64,000 nucleotides of DNA, from NCBI RefSeq assembly GCF_019801465.1, contig NZ_JAHVJA010000010.1, forward strand, positions 1-64,000, in the 5' to 3' direction. Origin of the DNA: Leisingera daeponensis (GTDB lineage Bacteria; Pseudomonadota; Alphaproteobacteria; Rhodobacterales; Rhodobacteraceae). Within the stretch, counting starts at the first letter, position 1, and each line of letters begins with the position of its first letter. Under the pieces are notes generated by a model that saw only the letters and a program-made list of their open reading frames with translations, made no database searches and had not been told where the DNA came from. The position numbers were made by a program, and so were the translations under genes. Below, piece after piece: positions 15,902-23,507 of the stretch.

Positions 15902-16906
15902 ATGCAGCGCGATAAAACCATGACACTCGGCTTCCTGATTTTCCCCGGCTTTCCAATGGCCTGCCTGACCTCGGCCATCGAACCCCTGCGGGCGGCAAAT
16001 GAAATTGCCGGCTCTGAAACCTTCCGGTGGAAACTGGTGTCCGAAACCGGCAACAGCGTGAATGCCTCGGCCAATGTGGCGTTCCAGCCCGACTGCCCCC
16101 TGGACGCGGCAGAGGACATCGACACCCTGTTTCTCCTGTCCAGCCCTCAAGGCAAATTCGACGACCCCAAGGCCTCCAACGGCAAGCTGCGCCACCTGGC
16201 CCGGCACGGCACCACCATGGGCGCAGTCTCCGGCGGCGTGTTCCCGTTGGCCCGCTCCGGCCTGCTGGACGGCCACAGCTGCTCGGTTCACTGGTGCTAC
16301 AAGGCTGCATTCACTGCGGAATTCCCGTCCCTCACCACCGTTGACGACGTCATTGTGCTGGACCGCCGCCGCTTCACCGCCAGCGGCGCCGCAGCGATGT
16401 TCGACCTGTCGCTGAAGCTGATCGAACGCGCCATGGGCGACGCGGTGATGACTGAGGTCGCCTGCTGGTTCCAGCATCCGATGGTCCGCGCCGAGGGCGT
16501 GCGCCAGAAAATCCCCGCCTTCAAGACCGACAGCACCGCCGACAGCCTGCCGCCGCCGGTCGCCAAGGCGGTTGAGCTGTTTGCCGACAACCTGGAGCAC
16601 CCGGTCTCGATCCGTGACGCGGCCAGCGAAATCGGCGTCTCGCCGCGCCAGCTGGAGCGCAGCTTCAAGGCCGCCACCGGCCAAAGCCCTGCCATCTACT
16701 ACCGCACCCTGCGGATGAACGCGGCACGGCAGCTGGTGATGTATTCGCGCGATTCGATCACCTCGATCGCCAATGCGGTGGGTTATGCCACCTCCTCCAC
16801 CCTGTCGCAGCATTACCGCGAAAGCTTCGGCGTCACCCCGCAGGAGGAACGCCGCAAGGTGAACCTGTTCAGGGTCCAGGATAACCGCCCGATCCCCTCG
16901 GCCTGA
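15902..16906 (+). CDS. GlxA-family (DJ-1/PfpI plus AraC) transcriptional regulator
   Basis: The 334-residue protein has an N-terminal class I glutamine-amidotransferase-like domain (FLIFPGFPMACLTSAIEPLR at the start, residues about 7-190; the nucleophile elbow reads AVSGGVFPLA, without cysteine) and a C-terminal AraC pair of helix-turn-helices (SIRDAASEIGVSPRQLERSF and TSIANAVGYATSSTLSQHY). Regulators of this type include GbdR and CdhR, which respond to glycine betaine and carnitine. A TATAAT at 15888-15893 sits only 8 bases before the ATG, so the mRNA may be nearly leaderless; a second ATG six codons on is possible. Position after tmm suggests quaternary-amine control, but no target is proved. 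Confidence 0.85.
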   Translation: MQRDKTMTLGFLIFPGFPMACLTSAIEPLRAANEIAGSETFRWKLVSETGNSVNASANVAFQPDCPLDAAEDIDTLFLLSSPQGKFDDPKASNGKLRHLARHGTTMGAVSGGVFPLARSGLLDGHSCSVHWCYKAAFTAEFPSLTTVDDVIVLDRRRFTASGAAAMFDLSLKLIERAMGDAVMTEVACWFQHPMVRAEGVRQKIPAFKTDSTADSLPPPVAKAVELFADNLEHPVSIRDAASEIGVSPRQLERSFKAATGQSPAIYYRTLRMNAARQLVMYSRDSITSIANAVGYATSSTLSQHYRESFGVTPQEERRKVNLFRVQDNRPIPSA

Positions 16907-17006
16907 CGCAAACCGGGCAGAGGCGGCGCATCGCCGCACAATCCTGGCATGCATTTTTCGGCTAGGATGGTTTCTCAGAAGAGAGTCCGCCTGCGAGGAA
17001 ACGCCA

Positions 17007-17537
17007 ATGCTGACGGCCATTGCCATCCGCCTGATCCGCCGAGCCGAAATCCGCCTTGGGGTAAAGCTGGATTACATCCGCCAGATTGCCCGGACGGATC
17101 TCGGGCTGCTCCGCCGCTACAACCGCATTTTCGGCTTTCTGGACCCCAACTGCCACGTCCCGGTGGCGGCCTATCACACCGCCAGATTGCGCGGCGCCTT
17201 GGCCGCGGATTGCGGAACCTGCGTCGAGGCCGAGGTCAGCCTGGCCAGGGCGGGCGGACTGGAAGAACATGTGATCGCCGCGGTTCTTGCGTCCGACCTT
17301 GCCGCCCTGCCGCCGGAACTGGCCCCGGTCATCCTGCTCAGCGATGCGGTCACCTCGCAGCGGCAGGACGACCTGGATGCCCGCGCAGCCATCCTCAGCC
17401 GCTACGGCGAAGCAGGGTTGATCGAGCTGTCGTTTGCGATGAACGGCGCCGCGATGCTGCCCGGCATCAAACGCGCCATGGGTCACGCTACAGCCTGCGA
17501 TCTGACCCTGATGCAGCGTCTCCACAACCGTAAATGA
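17007..17537 (+). CDS. CMD/AhpD-like helical protein with a CxxC motif
   Basis: The 176-residue protein resembles the carboxymuconolactone decarboxylase/AhpD superfamily: a helical start, then YHTARLRGALAADCGTCVEA with Cys69 and Cys72, and the later helix LIELSFAMNGAAMLPGIKRA seen in this fold. AhpD enzymes use CxxCxxxH; here the histidine place holds Glu76, so a peroxidase relay is uncertain. GAGGAAAC precedes the ATG. It faces the sterol desaturase gene, with stops 7 bp apart. The assignment rests on motif pattern, not on a search. Confidence 0.55.
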   Translation: MLTAIAIRLIRRAEIRLGVKLDYIRQIARTDLGLLRRYNRIFGFLDPNCHVPVAAYHTARLRGALAADCGTCVEAEVSLARAGGLEEHVIAAVLASDLAALPPELAPVILLSDAVTSQRQDDLDARAAILSRYGEAGLIELSFAMNGAAMLPGIKRAMGHATACDLTLMQRLHNRK

Positions 17538-17544
17538 CACCAGA

Positions 17545-18525
17545 CTAGCCGCCCATGATCCGCTTACGGCGCTTCTTGATCTCCGCATCCGCCTGCACCG
17601 TGCCATCATGGAATGAGCCGAACACCCTGTCCCACGGCACCTCGAGCGAGCCGTAATTGCATTCGAAATACCGGTGATGCATCTGGTGATGGAAGGTGCC
17701 CAGGTTCAATCTGTTACGGTCCTTCATCAGCAGCCCCTCGAACCCGGTGTGGGTGGTCGCCGCTGTCAGCGCGTTGAACTGCAGGTGGTACAGGATATGC
17801 ACCGGATGCGCCGCCACCACCCAGTGGATCAGCACCGACCCCAAGAAGATCACATGCTCCACCGGGTGCATTGACATGCCGGACCAGGGGCCCACGTTAA
17901 TGTTGCGGTGATGCACCGAATGCACGTGCTTGTAGAAGAACGGCATATGCAGCAACCGGTGGATCCAGTAGAAATAGAAGCTTTCCCAGATCGGGATCAG
18001 CCAGAACAGTGCGATGAACGAGAACGGATGCGCCGCCCAGGTGATCATCGGGGCATAGCCGTTGGCCATCGCCCAGAACATCAGCACCTCATAGGCGGTC
18101 CAAAAGAACACGCCGCTGGTCATGGTCCAGAACATGTTGTCGCGGATCTGCCCGCCCAGGGTGAACTGGCGGCCGTTCTTCATCAACGGCCGCGGGTCGT
18201 ATTTCAGGCGCTTCCCCTGCGCGGTGAAACTGTAGAAATACACATGAAGCAGCCCGGCCACCCCACCCATCAGCACCAGGTTGCGCAGGTACATCGGCAG
18301 GATCCAGTCCAGCGCCAAATGCCGGCTCTGCTCCAGCGGCGGCTGAAGCCAGTAGAATGAGATCAGCGCGATACCGGCGATGATCAGTTTCTCCGAGATC
18401 AGAAACCAGCCGCTCAGCCACCATTTCAGCGCCGCCAACGGGCGCGGCGGCCACTGGAACAGCGGCGACGTCTGCAGCGGCAGCGGCGGCAGGTGATTCC
18501 AGCCCTTCAGTTCTTGTTCGCTCAT
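17545..18525 (-). CDS. Sterol desaturase / fatty acid hydroxylase family membrane protein
   Basis: The 326-residue membrane protein has several hydrophobic segments and the eight-histidine diiron pattern of this superfamily: HRLLH with HVHSVHHRN in the middle, HPVEH, and HHQMHHRYFECNYG near the C-terminus. The family oxidises lipid tails or sterol-like rings; the bacterial substrate here is unknown. It is divergent from the lysR gene, with a perfect palindrome between them, so LysR probably controls it. Why it lies between tmm and mgd genes is unclear; membrane lipid remodelling (for example ornithine-lipid hydroxylation) is only a guess. Confidence 0.82.
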   Translation of the reverse strand: MSEQELKGWNHLPPLPLQTSPLFQWPPRPLAALKWWLSGWFLISEKLIIAGIALISFYWLQPPLEQSRHLALDWILPMYLRNLVLMGGVAGLLHVYFYSFTAQGKRLKYDPRPLMKNGRQFTLGGQIRDNMFWTMTSGVFFWTAYEVLMFWAMANGYAPMITWAAHPFSFIALFWLIPIWESFYFYWIHRLLHMPFFYKHVHSVHHRNINVGPWSGMSMHPVEHVIFLGSVLIHWVVAAHPVHILYHLQFNALTAATTHTGFEGLLMKDRNRLNLGTFHHQMHHRYFECNYGSLEVPWDRVFGSFHDGTVQADAEIKKRRKRIMGG

Positions 18526-18602
18526 GAAACCATCCTCTAATGGGTCCAGAGCAGAGTGCCGCGGCCTTACATCTTTATAAAACAGAACTTTTTGCTAATC
18601 TT

Positions 18603-18619
18603 CCTCTGAATTTCAGAGG
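18603..18619. promoter_or_regulatory. LysR operator between lysR and the desaturase gene
   Basis: CCTCTGAATTTCAGAGG is a perfect palindrome with 8-bp arms and one centre base. The inner 13 bases have the T-N11-A form and recur at 12051-12063. It ends 6 bases before the lysR ATG, as expected for an autorepression site. Confidence 0.7.
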
Positions 18620-18625
18620 TAAGAA

Positions 18626-19570
18626 ATGCCCGTCACCCTCAAAGCAATGCGCTATTTCACCACCGCCCTGCGCCACGGCAACATCAGCCGCGCCGCGGAA
18701 GAGCTGCATGTGGCTGCTTCCGCCGTGTCTGCCGCCATCGATCAGGTCGAAGCCCGGTTTCAGCTGCAGCTCGCCACCCGCCACCGCGCCCGCGGCATCG
18801 CGCCGACGCGTGCAGGGCGGGAAATGGCGCGCAAGTTCACCCGCCTGCTGGAGGATTACGACACGGTCCTCGCCGAAGGCGCCGAACTGAAGCAGGAGTT
18901 CAGCGGCAGTTTCCGCCTGGGGTATTATGCCCCGGTGGCGCCGGGTTTCCTGCCTCAGATTCTGACGCCGTTCCTGGCGCCCGGCCAGAAGGTCAGCCTG
19001 GACCTCGAGGAATGCCACAACGACGCCGCCCAGTCGGGCTTGCTGGACGGCCGCTATGACGCGATCCTGTTTGTCCCCGACGGCACCTGCCCGCAGATCG
19101 AATACGAGGTGCTGCTCGAGGCCCCGGCCTATGCCCTGCTTCCCTCCGGCCACCCGCTGGCTGCGCGCAGGGAACTCAGCCTCGCGGATCTTGCCGAAGA
19201 GCGGCTGATCGCGCTGAACCGCCCGATGGTCACCGAATACCAGCAGCGCCTGTTCGAATCCCTGGGCCGCGGTCCCGACACCGTCGTGCAGGCGAATACG
19301 ACCGAAATGGTGCGCTGCCTGGTGGCTGCGGGCCACGGCTGCGCGGTGCTGAACATGCGCCCCGCTACTGACCTCAGTTACGGCGGGCAGCAGTTGACGG
19401 CCCGGCCCTTGCGCGACGCCGGCGCGCCGCTGCAACTGGCCGTCGGTTACAACCGCGAAAATCCGCGCCGCATCGTCAGCGCATTTGCGGACGGCTGCAA
19501 GGCTTGGGCCGCCAGCCCCGGCGCCGCCGGTTTTGTCGTGCTGCCGCCAAACGAAACAGGCGCCCCCTGA
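18626..19570 (+). CDS. LysR-family transcriptional regulator
   Basis: The 314-residue protein has an N-terminal winged helix (LKAMRYFTTALRHGNISRAA then EELHVAASAVSAAIDQVEAR, residues about 4-62) and a LysR substrate-binding domain (from about residue 92: GSFRLGYYAPVAPGFLPQIL onward to VAAGHGCAVLNM). The effector cannot be read from sequence. It is divergent from the desaturase and convergent with the mgd operon. A perfect LysR-type dyad overlaps its own leader. Confidence 0.88.
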   Translation: MPVTLKAMRYFTTALRHGNISRAAEELHVAASAVSAAIDQVEARFQLQLATRHRARGIAPTRAGREMARKFTRLLEDYDTVLAEGAELKQEFSGSFRLGYYAPVAPGFLPQILTPFLAPGQKVSLDLEECHNDAAQSGLLDGRYDAILFVPDGTCPQIEYEVLLEAPAYALLPSGHPLAARRELSLADLAEERLIALNRPMVTEYQQRLFESLGRGPDTVVQANTTEMVRCLVAAGHGCAVLNMRPATDLSYGGQQLTARPLRDAGAPLQLAVGYNRENPRRIVSAFADGCKAWAASPGAAGFVVLPPNETGAP

Positions 19571-19590
19571 ACGGGAGCGCCAGCGCATTT
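19559..19590 (+). terminator. Hairpin at the end of lysR
   Basis: GGCGC (19559-19563) pairs with GCGCC (19577-19581), with an inner CCC/GGG. It overlaps the lysR stop and is followed closely by TTTTCTT (19589-19595). It probably ends the lysR mRNA before the convergent mgdD. Confidence 0.45.
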
Positions 19591-19606
19591 TCTTCGGAGG
19601 GTTTGG

Positions 19607-20188
19607 TCAGATCACCGACTTGGCTGCCGCCACCAGCGCATGGTGCAGCGACCCCGCCGAGGAGCGCGGCCCGATCACCGCATACTTCTGCCCCGGCTCC
19701 TGGCACAGCAGGAAAACACCCAGATGCTCCATTGAGGTCCGGGTGGCATCACCCGCCTTGCCCGCGCGGACATTGGCATTGCACAGCCGCTCTAGCACGT
19801 CAAAACAGCGCGGGCCCTCGATGTCGAAGCGGCACCAGCCGTCGGTCTGCTCCACCACGGATCCAGCGTCACCCACCGCCTGTTTCAAATCGCCCGCCAT
19901 CAGCTCGTGGCTGTCATGCGGTGCCGAAACCATCCACAGGTCCGGCCCCATCCACCAGGCGGCATAGACACCGGCTTCACTCCAGCTGGCCGGTGCGGGC
20001 AGCGCACCGCCCAGATAGGACGCCGCGGCAGATTTTACCGCCTCCTCCTGCCCTTGGCGCGCCGCCAGAGAGGCCAGCGCCCGGTCGGCGACTTCACGGA
20101 TCAGCAGCCCGGTGAAGGCGTCCACCCGCGGTTCATGCCCGCCCAGCGGCGAAATGGCTTTCAGCCCATGATTATCGAACTTACCCAC
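19607..20188 (-). CDS. mgdD: N-methylglutamate dehydrogenase subunit D (sarcosine oxidase gamma type)
   Basis: The 193-residue protein is the small gamma subunit of heterotetrameric sarcosine-oxidase-type enzymes, related to part of the GcvT fold: VADRALASLAARQGQ, DLWMVSAP, GWCRFDIEGPRCFDVLERLC. The start is GTG at 20186-20188, overlapping the end of mgdC by 8 bases, with AAGGGGAG 7 bases upstream. An ATG-like extension to 20230 lies inside mgdC. It is the last gene of mgdA-B-C-D. The choice of N-methylglutamate over sarcosine as substrate comes from the gmaS/mgs context. Confidence 0.82.
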   Translation of the reverse strand: MGKFDNHGLKAISPLGGHEPRVDAFTGLLIREVADRALASLAARQGQEEAVKSAAASYLGGALPAPASWSEAGVYAAWWMGPDLWMVSAPHDSHELMAGDLKQAVGDAGSVVEQTDGWCRFDIEGPRCFDVLERLCNANVRAGKAGDATRTSMEHLGVFLLCQEPGQKYAVIGPRSSAGSLHHALVAAAKSVI

Positions 20189-23100
20189 GGAGACGCTCCC
20201 CTTCCGGATCCACAAAATGCGCGCTGACAACTTCGACCTGGATTTCCTTGCCCTCCAGCGGATTGACCGCGCGGATCACTTCGCCCTTACGGCTGTCGCC
20301 GCTCTTCAAGAAACCGATCCCGATCGAGCAGCCGAGCACGGGCGAATAGGCGGCTGAAGTGATATAGCCCTGATCTGTGGCCGCACTGACCTCGCCATCA
20401 GCGTTCATCAGATGCGCCCCGGCCTGCACCGGATCGGCGGCATTGACCGGCTTGAAGCCGACCAGCTTCAGCGCATCCTCCTGGTTCATGCCTTCCCGTT
20501 CGCTCAGCGTGTTGCCGATGCAGTCCTTTTTCTTGCTGACCATCTTGCCCATGCCAAGGTTCAGCGCCGAGGTGGTGCCGTTCAGCTCATTGCCGGCGGC
20601 ATGGCCCTTCTCGATCCGCATGACGCCCAGCGCCTCGGTGCCGTAAGGCACAGCGCCGAACTCCTCGCCCGCTTCCATCAGCTTGCGGATCATCGCATCG
20701 CCGTAACGGGTCGGGACCGCGATCTCATAGGCCAGCTCGCCCGAGAAGGAGATCCGGAACAGCCGCGCCCGGCATCCGCCCGCCACGGTGATCTCGCCGC
20801 AGCCCATGAAGGGGAACGCCTCGTTCGAAATATCGAACTCGGGGTCCACGACCTTTTGCAGAAGCTTGCGGGCATTCGGACCCGCCACCGCGAACTGCGC
20901 CCAGGCCTCGGTGGTCGAGATCAGCTGCACATCCATGTCAGGGAACAGGCACTGGCGCGCAAATTCCATGTTGCGGTAAACCAGAACTGCGTTGGCGGTG
21001 GTGGTGGTCACCACGAAATGATCCTCGGCAAAACGCGCGGCGGTGCCGTCGTCATAGGCAATGCCATCCTCGCGCAGCATTAGCCCGTAGCGGACCTTGC
21101 CGACCGGCAGCTTGGCGAAGGCATTGGCGTAGATCTTATTCAGGAATTCCGCCGCATCCTTGCCCTGCACGTCGATCTTGCCCAGCGTGGTCACGTCGCA
21201 AATGCCGACCGAATTGCGGGTCTGCAGCACTTCGCGGTCCACCGACTGGCGCCAATGGGTTTCGCCCGCCTTGGGGAACCATTGCGCGCGCAGCCACTGG
21301 CCGACCTCGACAAACACCGCACCCTGCTCCTCGGCCCATTTGTGGCTGGGGGTTTTGCGGGTGGGGCGGAATTCCTCGCCCACCGAGCGGCCTGCCATCA
21401 CGCCGAAGGACACCGGCGTATAGGGCGGACGGAACATGGTGGTGCCGACCTCGGGGATCTGCTTGCCCGCCAGTTCGGCCATGATGGCCAGACCGCCCAT
21501 GTTGGAGGTCTTGCCCTGATCGGTCGCCATGCCCAGCGTGGTGTAGCGCTTCAGGTGCTCGACAGAACGGAAGTTCTCCTGGTGCGCCAGCTTCACGTCC
21601 TTGACGGTGACGTCGTTCTGCTGATCCAGCCAGGCGCGGCCCTTGCCTTCCTTCACGTACCAGAAGGGGGTCACGTTGACGGGCGCGTCCTCGGCCTCGG
21701 GCAGATCACCGGCCTTGGTCTCGATGCCCAGTTCCGACAATGCGGCCACGGCACCCTCGGCACCGGCGCGCAGCGCGGCGGCGGTGGAGAAATCGCCATT
21801 GGCGGCACCGGCCACCGACATGTTCTGCGGCAGTTCGCCCGCAGGGACAAAGGCGGCAATATCCTCGCGCCAGGCCGGACGGCCGCGCTGGTGGCAGGTC
21901 AGATGCACGTTCGGGTTCCAGCCGCCGGAGACCGCCAGCGCGCCGCAAGGCACGTCGCGGGTGGTGCCGTTGGCCAGACGCACGCGCGCCCACTCGAGAC
22001 CCAGCCGCCCCTTGGTGTCGATCACCTGAGCACCGGCAAACAGCTCAGCCCCCTCGACCTTGGGCGCATCCGGGCGGGTGTCGATCACCGCGGTGACTTT
22101 CACCCCCTTGGCGATCAGGTCCGCCGCGGTGCGGTGGCCGTCGTCGTTGTTGGTGAAAACCGCAACGGTCTGATCCGGAGTCACCGCCCAGCGGTTGGCA
22201 TAGGCGCGCACCGCACCGGCCAGCATAACACCCGGACGGTCGTTGTTCTCAAACGCGATCGGCCGCTCGGTGGCGCCCGCCGCCAGCATTGCCCGCTTGG
22301 AGTAGATCCGCCACAGGATCTGCCGCGGCTTGCCCGCTTCCGGCGCCAGCACGTGATCGGAAACCCGCTCCACCGCGCCATAGATGCCGTGGTCAAAGGC
22401 GCCGATGATGGTTGTGCGCGGCATCACCCGCACATTCGGCATCGCCGCCAGCTCCGCCTGCGCCTGCTCAACCCAGGCCGCGCCGGTCAGGTCGCCAACA
22501 CCAAAGGTTTCCGCATTGAGGCGCCCGCCGAGCAGAAAATCCTCATCCGCAATGATCACCTGCGCCCCGGCACGCCCGGCAGTCAGCGCCGCCATTAGGC
22601 CGGTAGGGCCGGCACCGATCACCAGCAGGTCGCAATGCAGGAAGCCCTTGTCATAGGCGTCCGGGTCGGCCTCGAAACTGATGCTGCCCAGGCCCGCCGC
22701 CTTGCGGATGATGGGCTCGTACAGCTTTTCCCAGAACGCCGCAGGCCACATGAAGGTCTTGTAGTAGAACCCGGCTGTCAGGAAGTTCGAGAACCGGTCG
22801 TTGATCGCCATGAAGTCGTGCTGCAGCGACGGCCAGCGGTTCTGCGAATTCGCCTCCAGCCCATCATAGAGCTCGGCCACGGTGGCGCGGGTGTTCGGCT
22901 CCTGCCGCCCGCCGCTGCGCAGCTCGACCAGCGCGTTCGGCTCTTCCGAGCCGGAGGTCAGCACGCCCCGCGGGCGGTGGTATTTGAACGAACGGCCCAT
23001 CAGCCGCACGCCGTTTGCCAGCAGGGCCGAGGCCAGCGTGTCGCCCTCAAACCCCTTGTAGCTCTTGCCGTCAAAGGTGAAGGTCAGCGCCTTGCTGCCC

Positions 23101-23207
23101 TTGATCAGCCCGCCGTCCAGGCGGTTCACCTGCACCCCTTTGCGGGCACCGGTGCTGCCGTCGGCCTGAAAGGCCACGCGGCCGGCATTCATCACTGCAT
23201 CAGTCAT
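20181..23207 (-). CDS. mgdC: N-methylglutamate dehydrogenase subunit C (sarcosine oxidase alpha type)
   Basis: The 1008-residue alpha-type subunit has three parts. Residues about 35-120 are a ferredoxin-like domain without cluster cysteines (KALTFTFDGKSYKGFEGDTL). Residues about 165-600 are a pyridine-nucleotide/FAD oxidoreductase with LLVIGAGPTGLMAALTAGRA and ALAVSGGWNPNVHLTCHQRG. Residues about 610-1000 are a GcvT-like THF-binding domain (CDVTTLGKIDVQGKDAAEFL, RISFSGELAYEIAVP, GYITSAAYSPVLGCSIGIGF). The enzyme oxidises N-methylglutamate to glutamate and hands the methylene group to THF. It overlaps mgdB by ATGA. True sarcosine oxidase is the alternative. Confidence 0.85.
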   Translation of the reverse strand: MTDAVMNAGRVAFQADGSTGARKGVQVNRLDGGLIKGSKALTFTFDGKSYKGFEGDTLASALLANGVRLMGRSFKYHRPRGVLTSGSEEPNALVELRSGGRQEPNTRATVAELYDGLEANSQNRWPSLQHDFMAINDRFSNFLTAGFYYKTFMWPAAFWEKLYEPIIRKAAGLGSISFEADPDAYDKGFLHCDLLVIGAGPTGLMAALTAGRAGAQVIIADEDFLLGGRLNAETFGVGDLTGAAWVEQAQAELAAMPNVRVMPRTTIIGAFDHGIYGAVERVSDHVLAPEAGKPRQILWRIYSKRAMLAAGATERPIAFENNDRPGVMLAGAVRAYANRWAVTPDQTVAVFTNNDDGHRTAADLIAKGVKVTAVIDTRPDAPKVEGAELFAGAQVIDTKGRLGLEWARVRLANGTTRDVPCGALAVSGGWNPNVHLTCHQRGRPAWREDIAAFVPAGELPQNMSVAGAANGDFSTAAALRAGAEGAVAALSELGIETKAGDLPEAEDAPVNVTPFWYVKEGKGRAWLDQQNDVTVKDVKLAHQENFRSVEHLKRYTTLGMATDQGKTSNMGGLAIMAELAGKQIPEVGTTMFRPPYTPVSFGVMAGRSVGEEFRPTRKTPSHKWAEEQGAVFVEVGQWLRAQWFPKAGETHWRQSVDREVLQTRNSVGICDVTTLGKIDVQGKDAAEFLNKIYANAFAKLPVGKVRYGLMLREDGIAYDDGTAARFAEDHFVVTTTTANAVLVYRNMEFARQCLFPDMDVQLISTTEAWAQFAVAGPNARKLLQKVVDPEFDISNEAFPFMGCGEITVAGGCRARLFRISFSGELAYEIAVPTRYGDAMIRKLMEAGEEFGAVPYGTEALGVMRIEKGHAAGNELNGTTSALNLGMGKMVSKKKDCIGNTLSEREGMNQEDALKLVGFKPVNAADPVQAGAHLMNADGEVSAATDQGYITSAAYSPVLGCSIGIGFLKSGDSRKGEVIRAVNPLEGKEIQVEVVSAHFVDPEGERLRG

Positions 23208-23491
23208 TTGCTGCGCCCCCTCGCCCGGGCCACATCGCGGGCCAGTTCGACATTCAGGATTTCATGGGTCACGGTGTTGCGGGTCACCACCAGCCAGGAC
23301 CGGTCGCCCTGCTCGTGGAACCACAGCTCGCGGTGCTCGCCCGCCGGGTTGTCGCGCAGGTACAGATAGTCGTGAAACTGATCCGCGGCATTCTCGGCCT
23401 GCCAGTCGGGACGGTCGATCAGCGCCGCGTCCCCCAGGTAGGTGAACTCCTGGCTGTCCCGCGGCCCGAGGATCGGATGGTTGATAATCAT
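23204..23491 (-). CDS. mgdB: N-methylglutamate dehydrogenase subunit B (sarcosine oxidase delta type), cysteine-free
   Basis: The 95-residue delta-type subunit is recognised by GPRDSQEFTYLGDAALIDRP, FHDYLYLRDNPAGEHRELWF and the closing VTHEILNVELARD. In known sarcosine oxidase delta subunits three cysteines and one histidine bind zinc; here the protein has no cysteine at all and the N-terminal CPxCG is replaced by HPILG. The zinc site therefore seems lost. It lies 16 bp after mgdA and overlaps mgdC, so it is part of the complex. Confidence 0.83.
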   Translation of the reverse strand: MIINHPILGPRDSQEFTYLGDAALIDRPDWQAENAADQFHDYLYLRDNPAGEHRELWFHEQGDRSWLVVTRNTVTHEILNVELARDVARARGRSK

Positions 23492-23507
23492 CGCTGTCTT
23501 CCTTCCC

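Noticed and set aside
12989-17026. A minus-strand open frame of 1345 codons
   Set aside because: Only its 3' part (to 14224 or 14290) resembles a protein family. The rest runs antisense through tmm and the GlxA-type regulator, whose own frames have clear motifs. GC-rich DNA commonly leaves such frames open.
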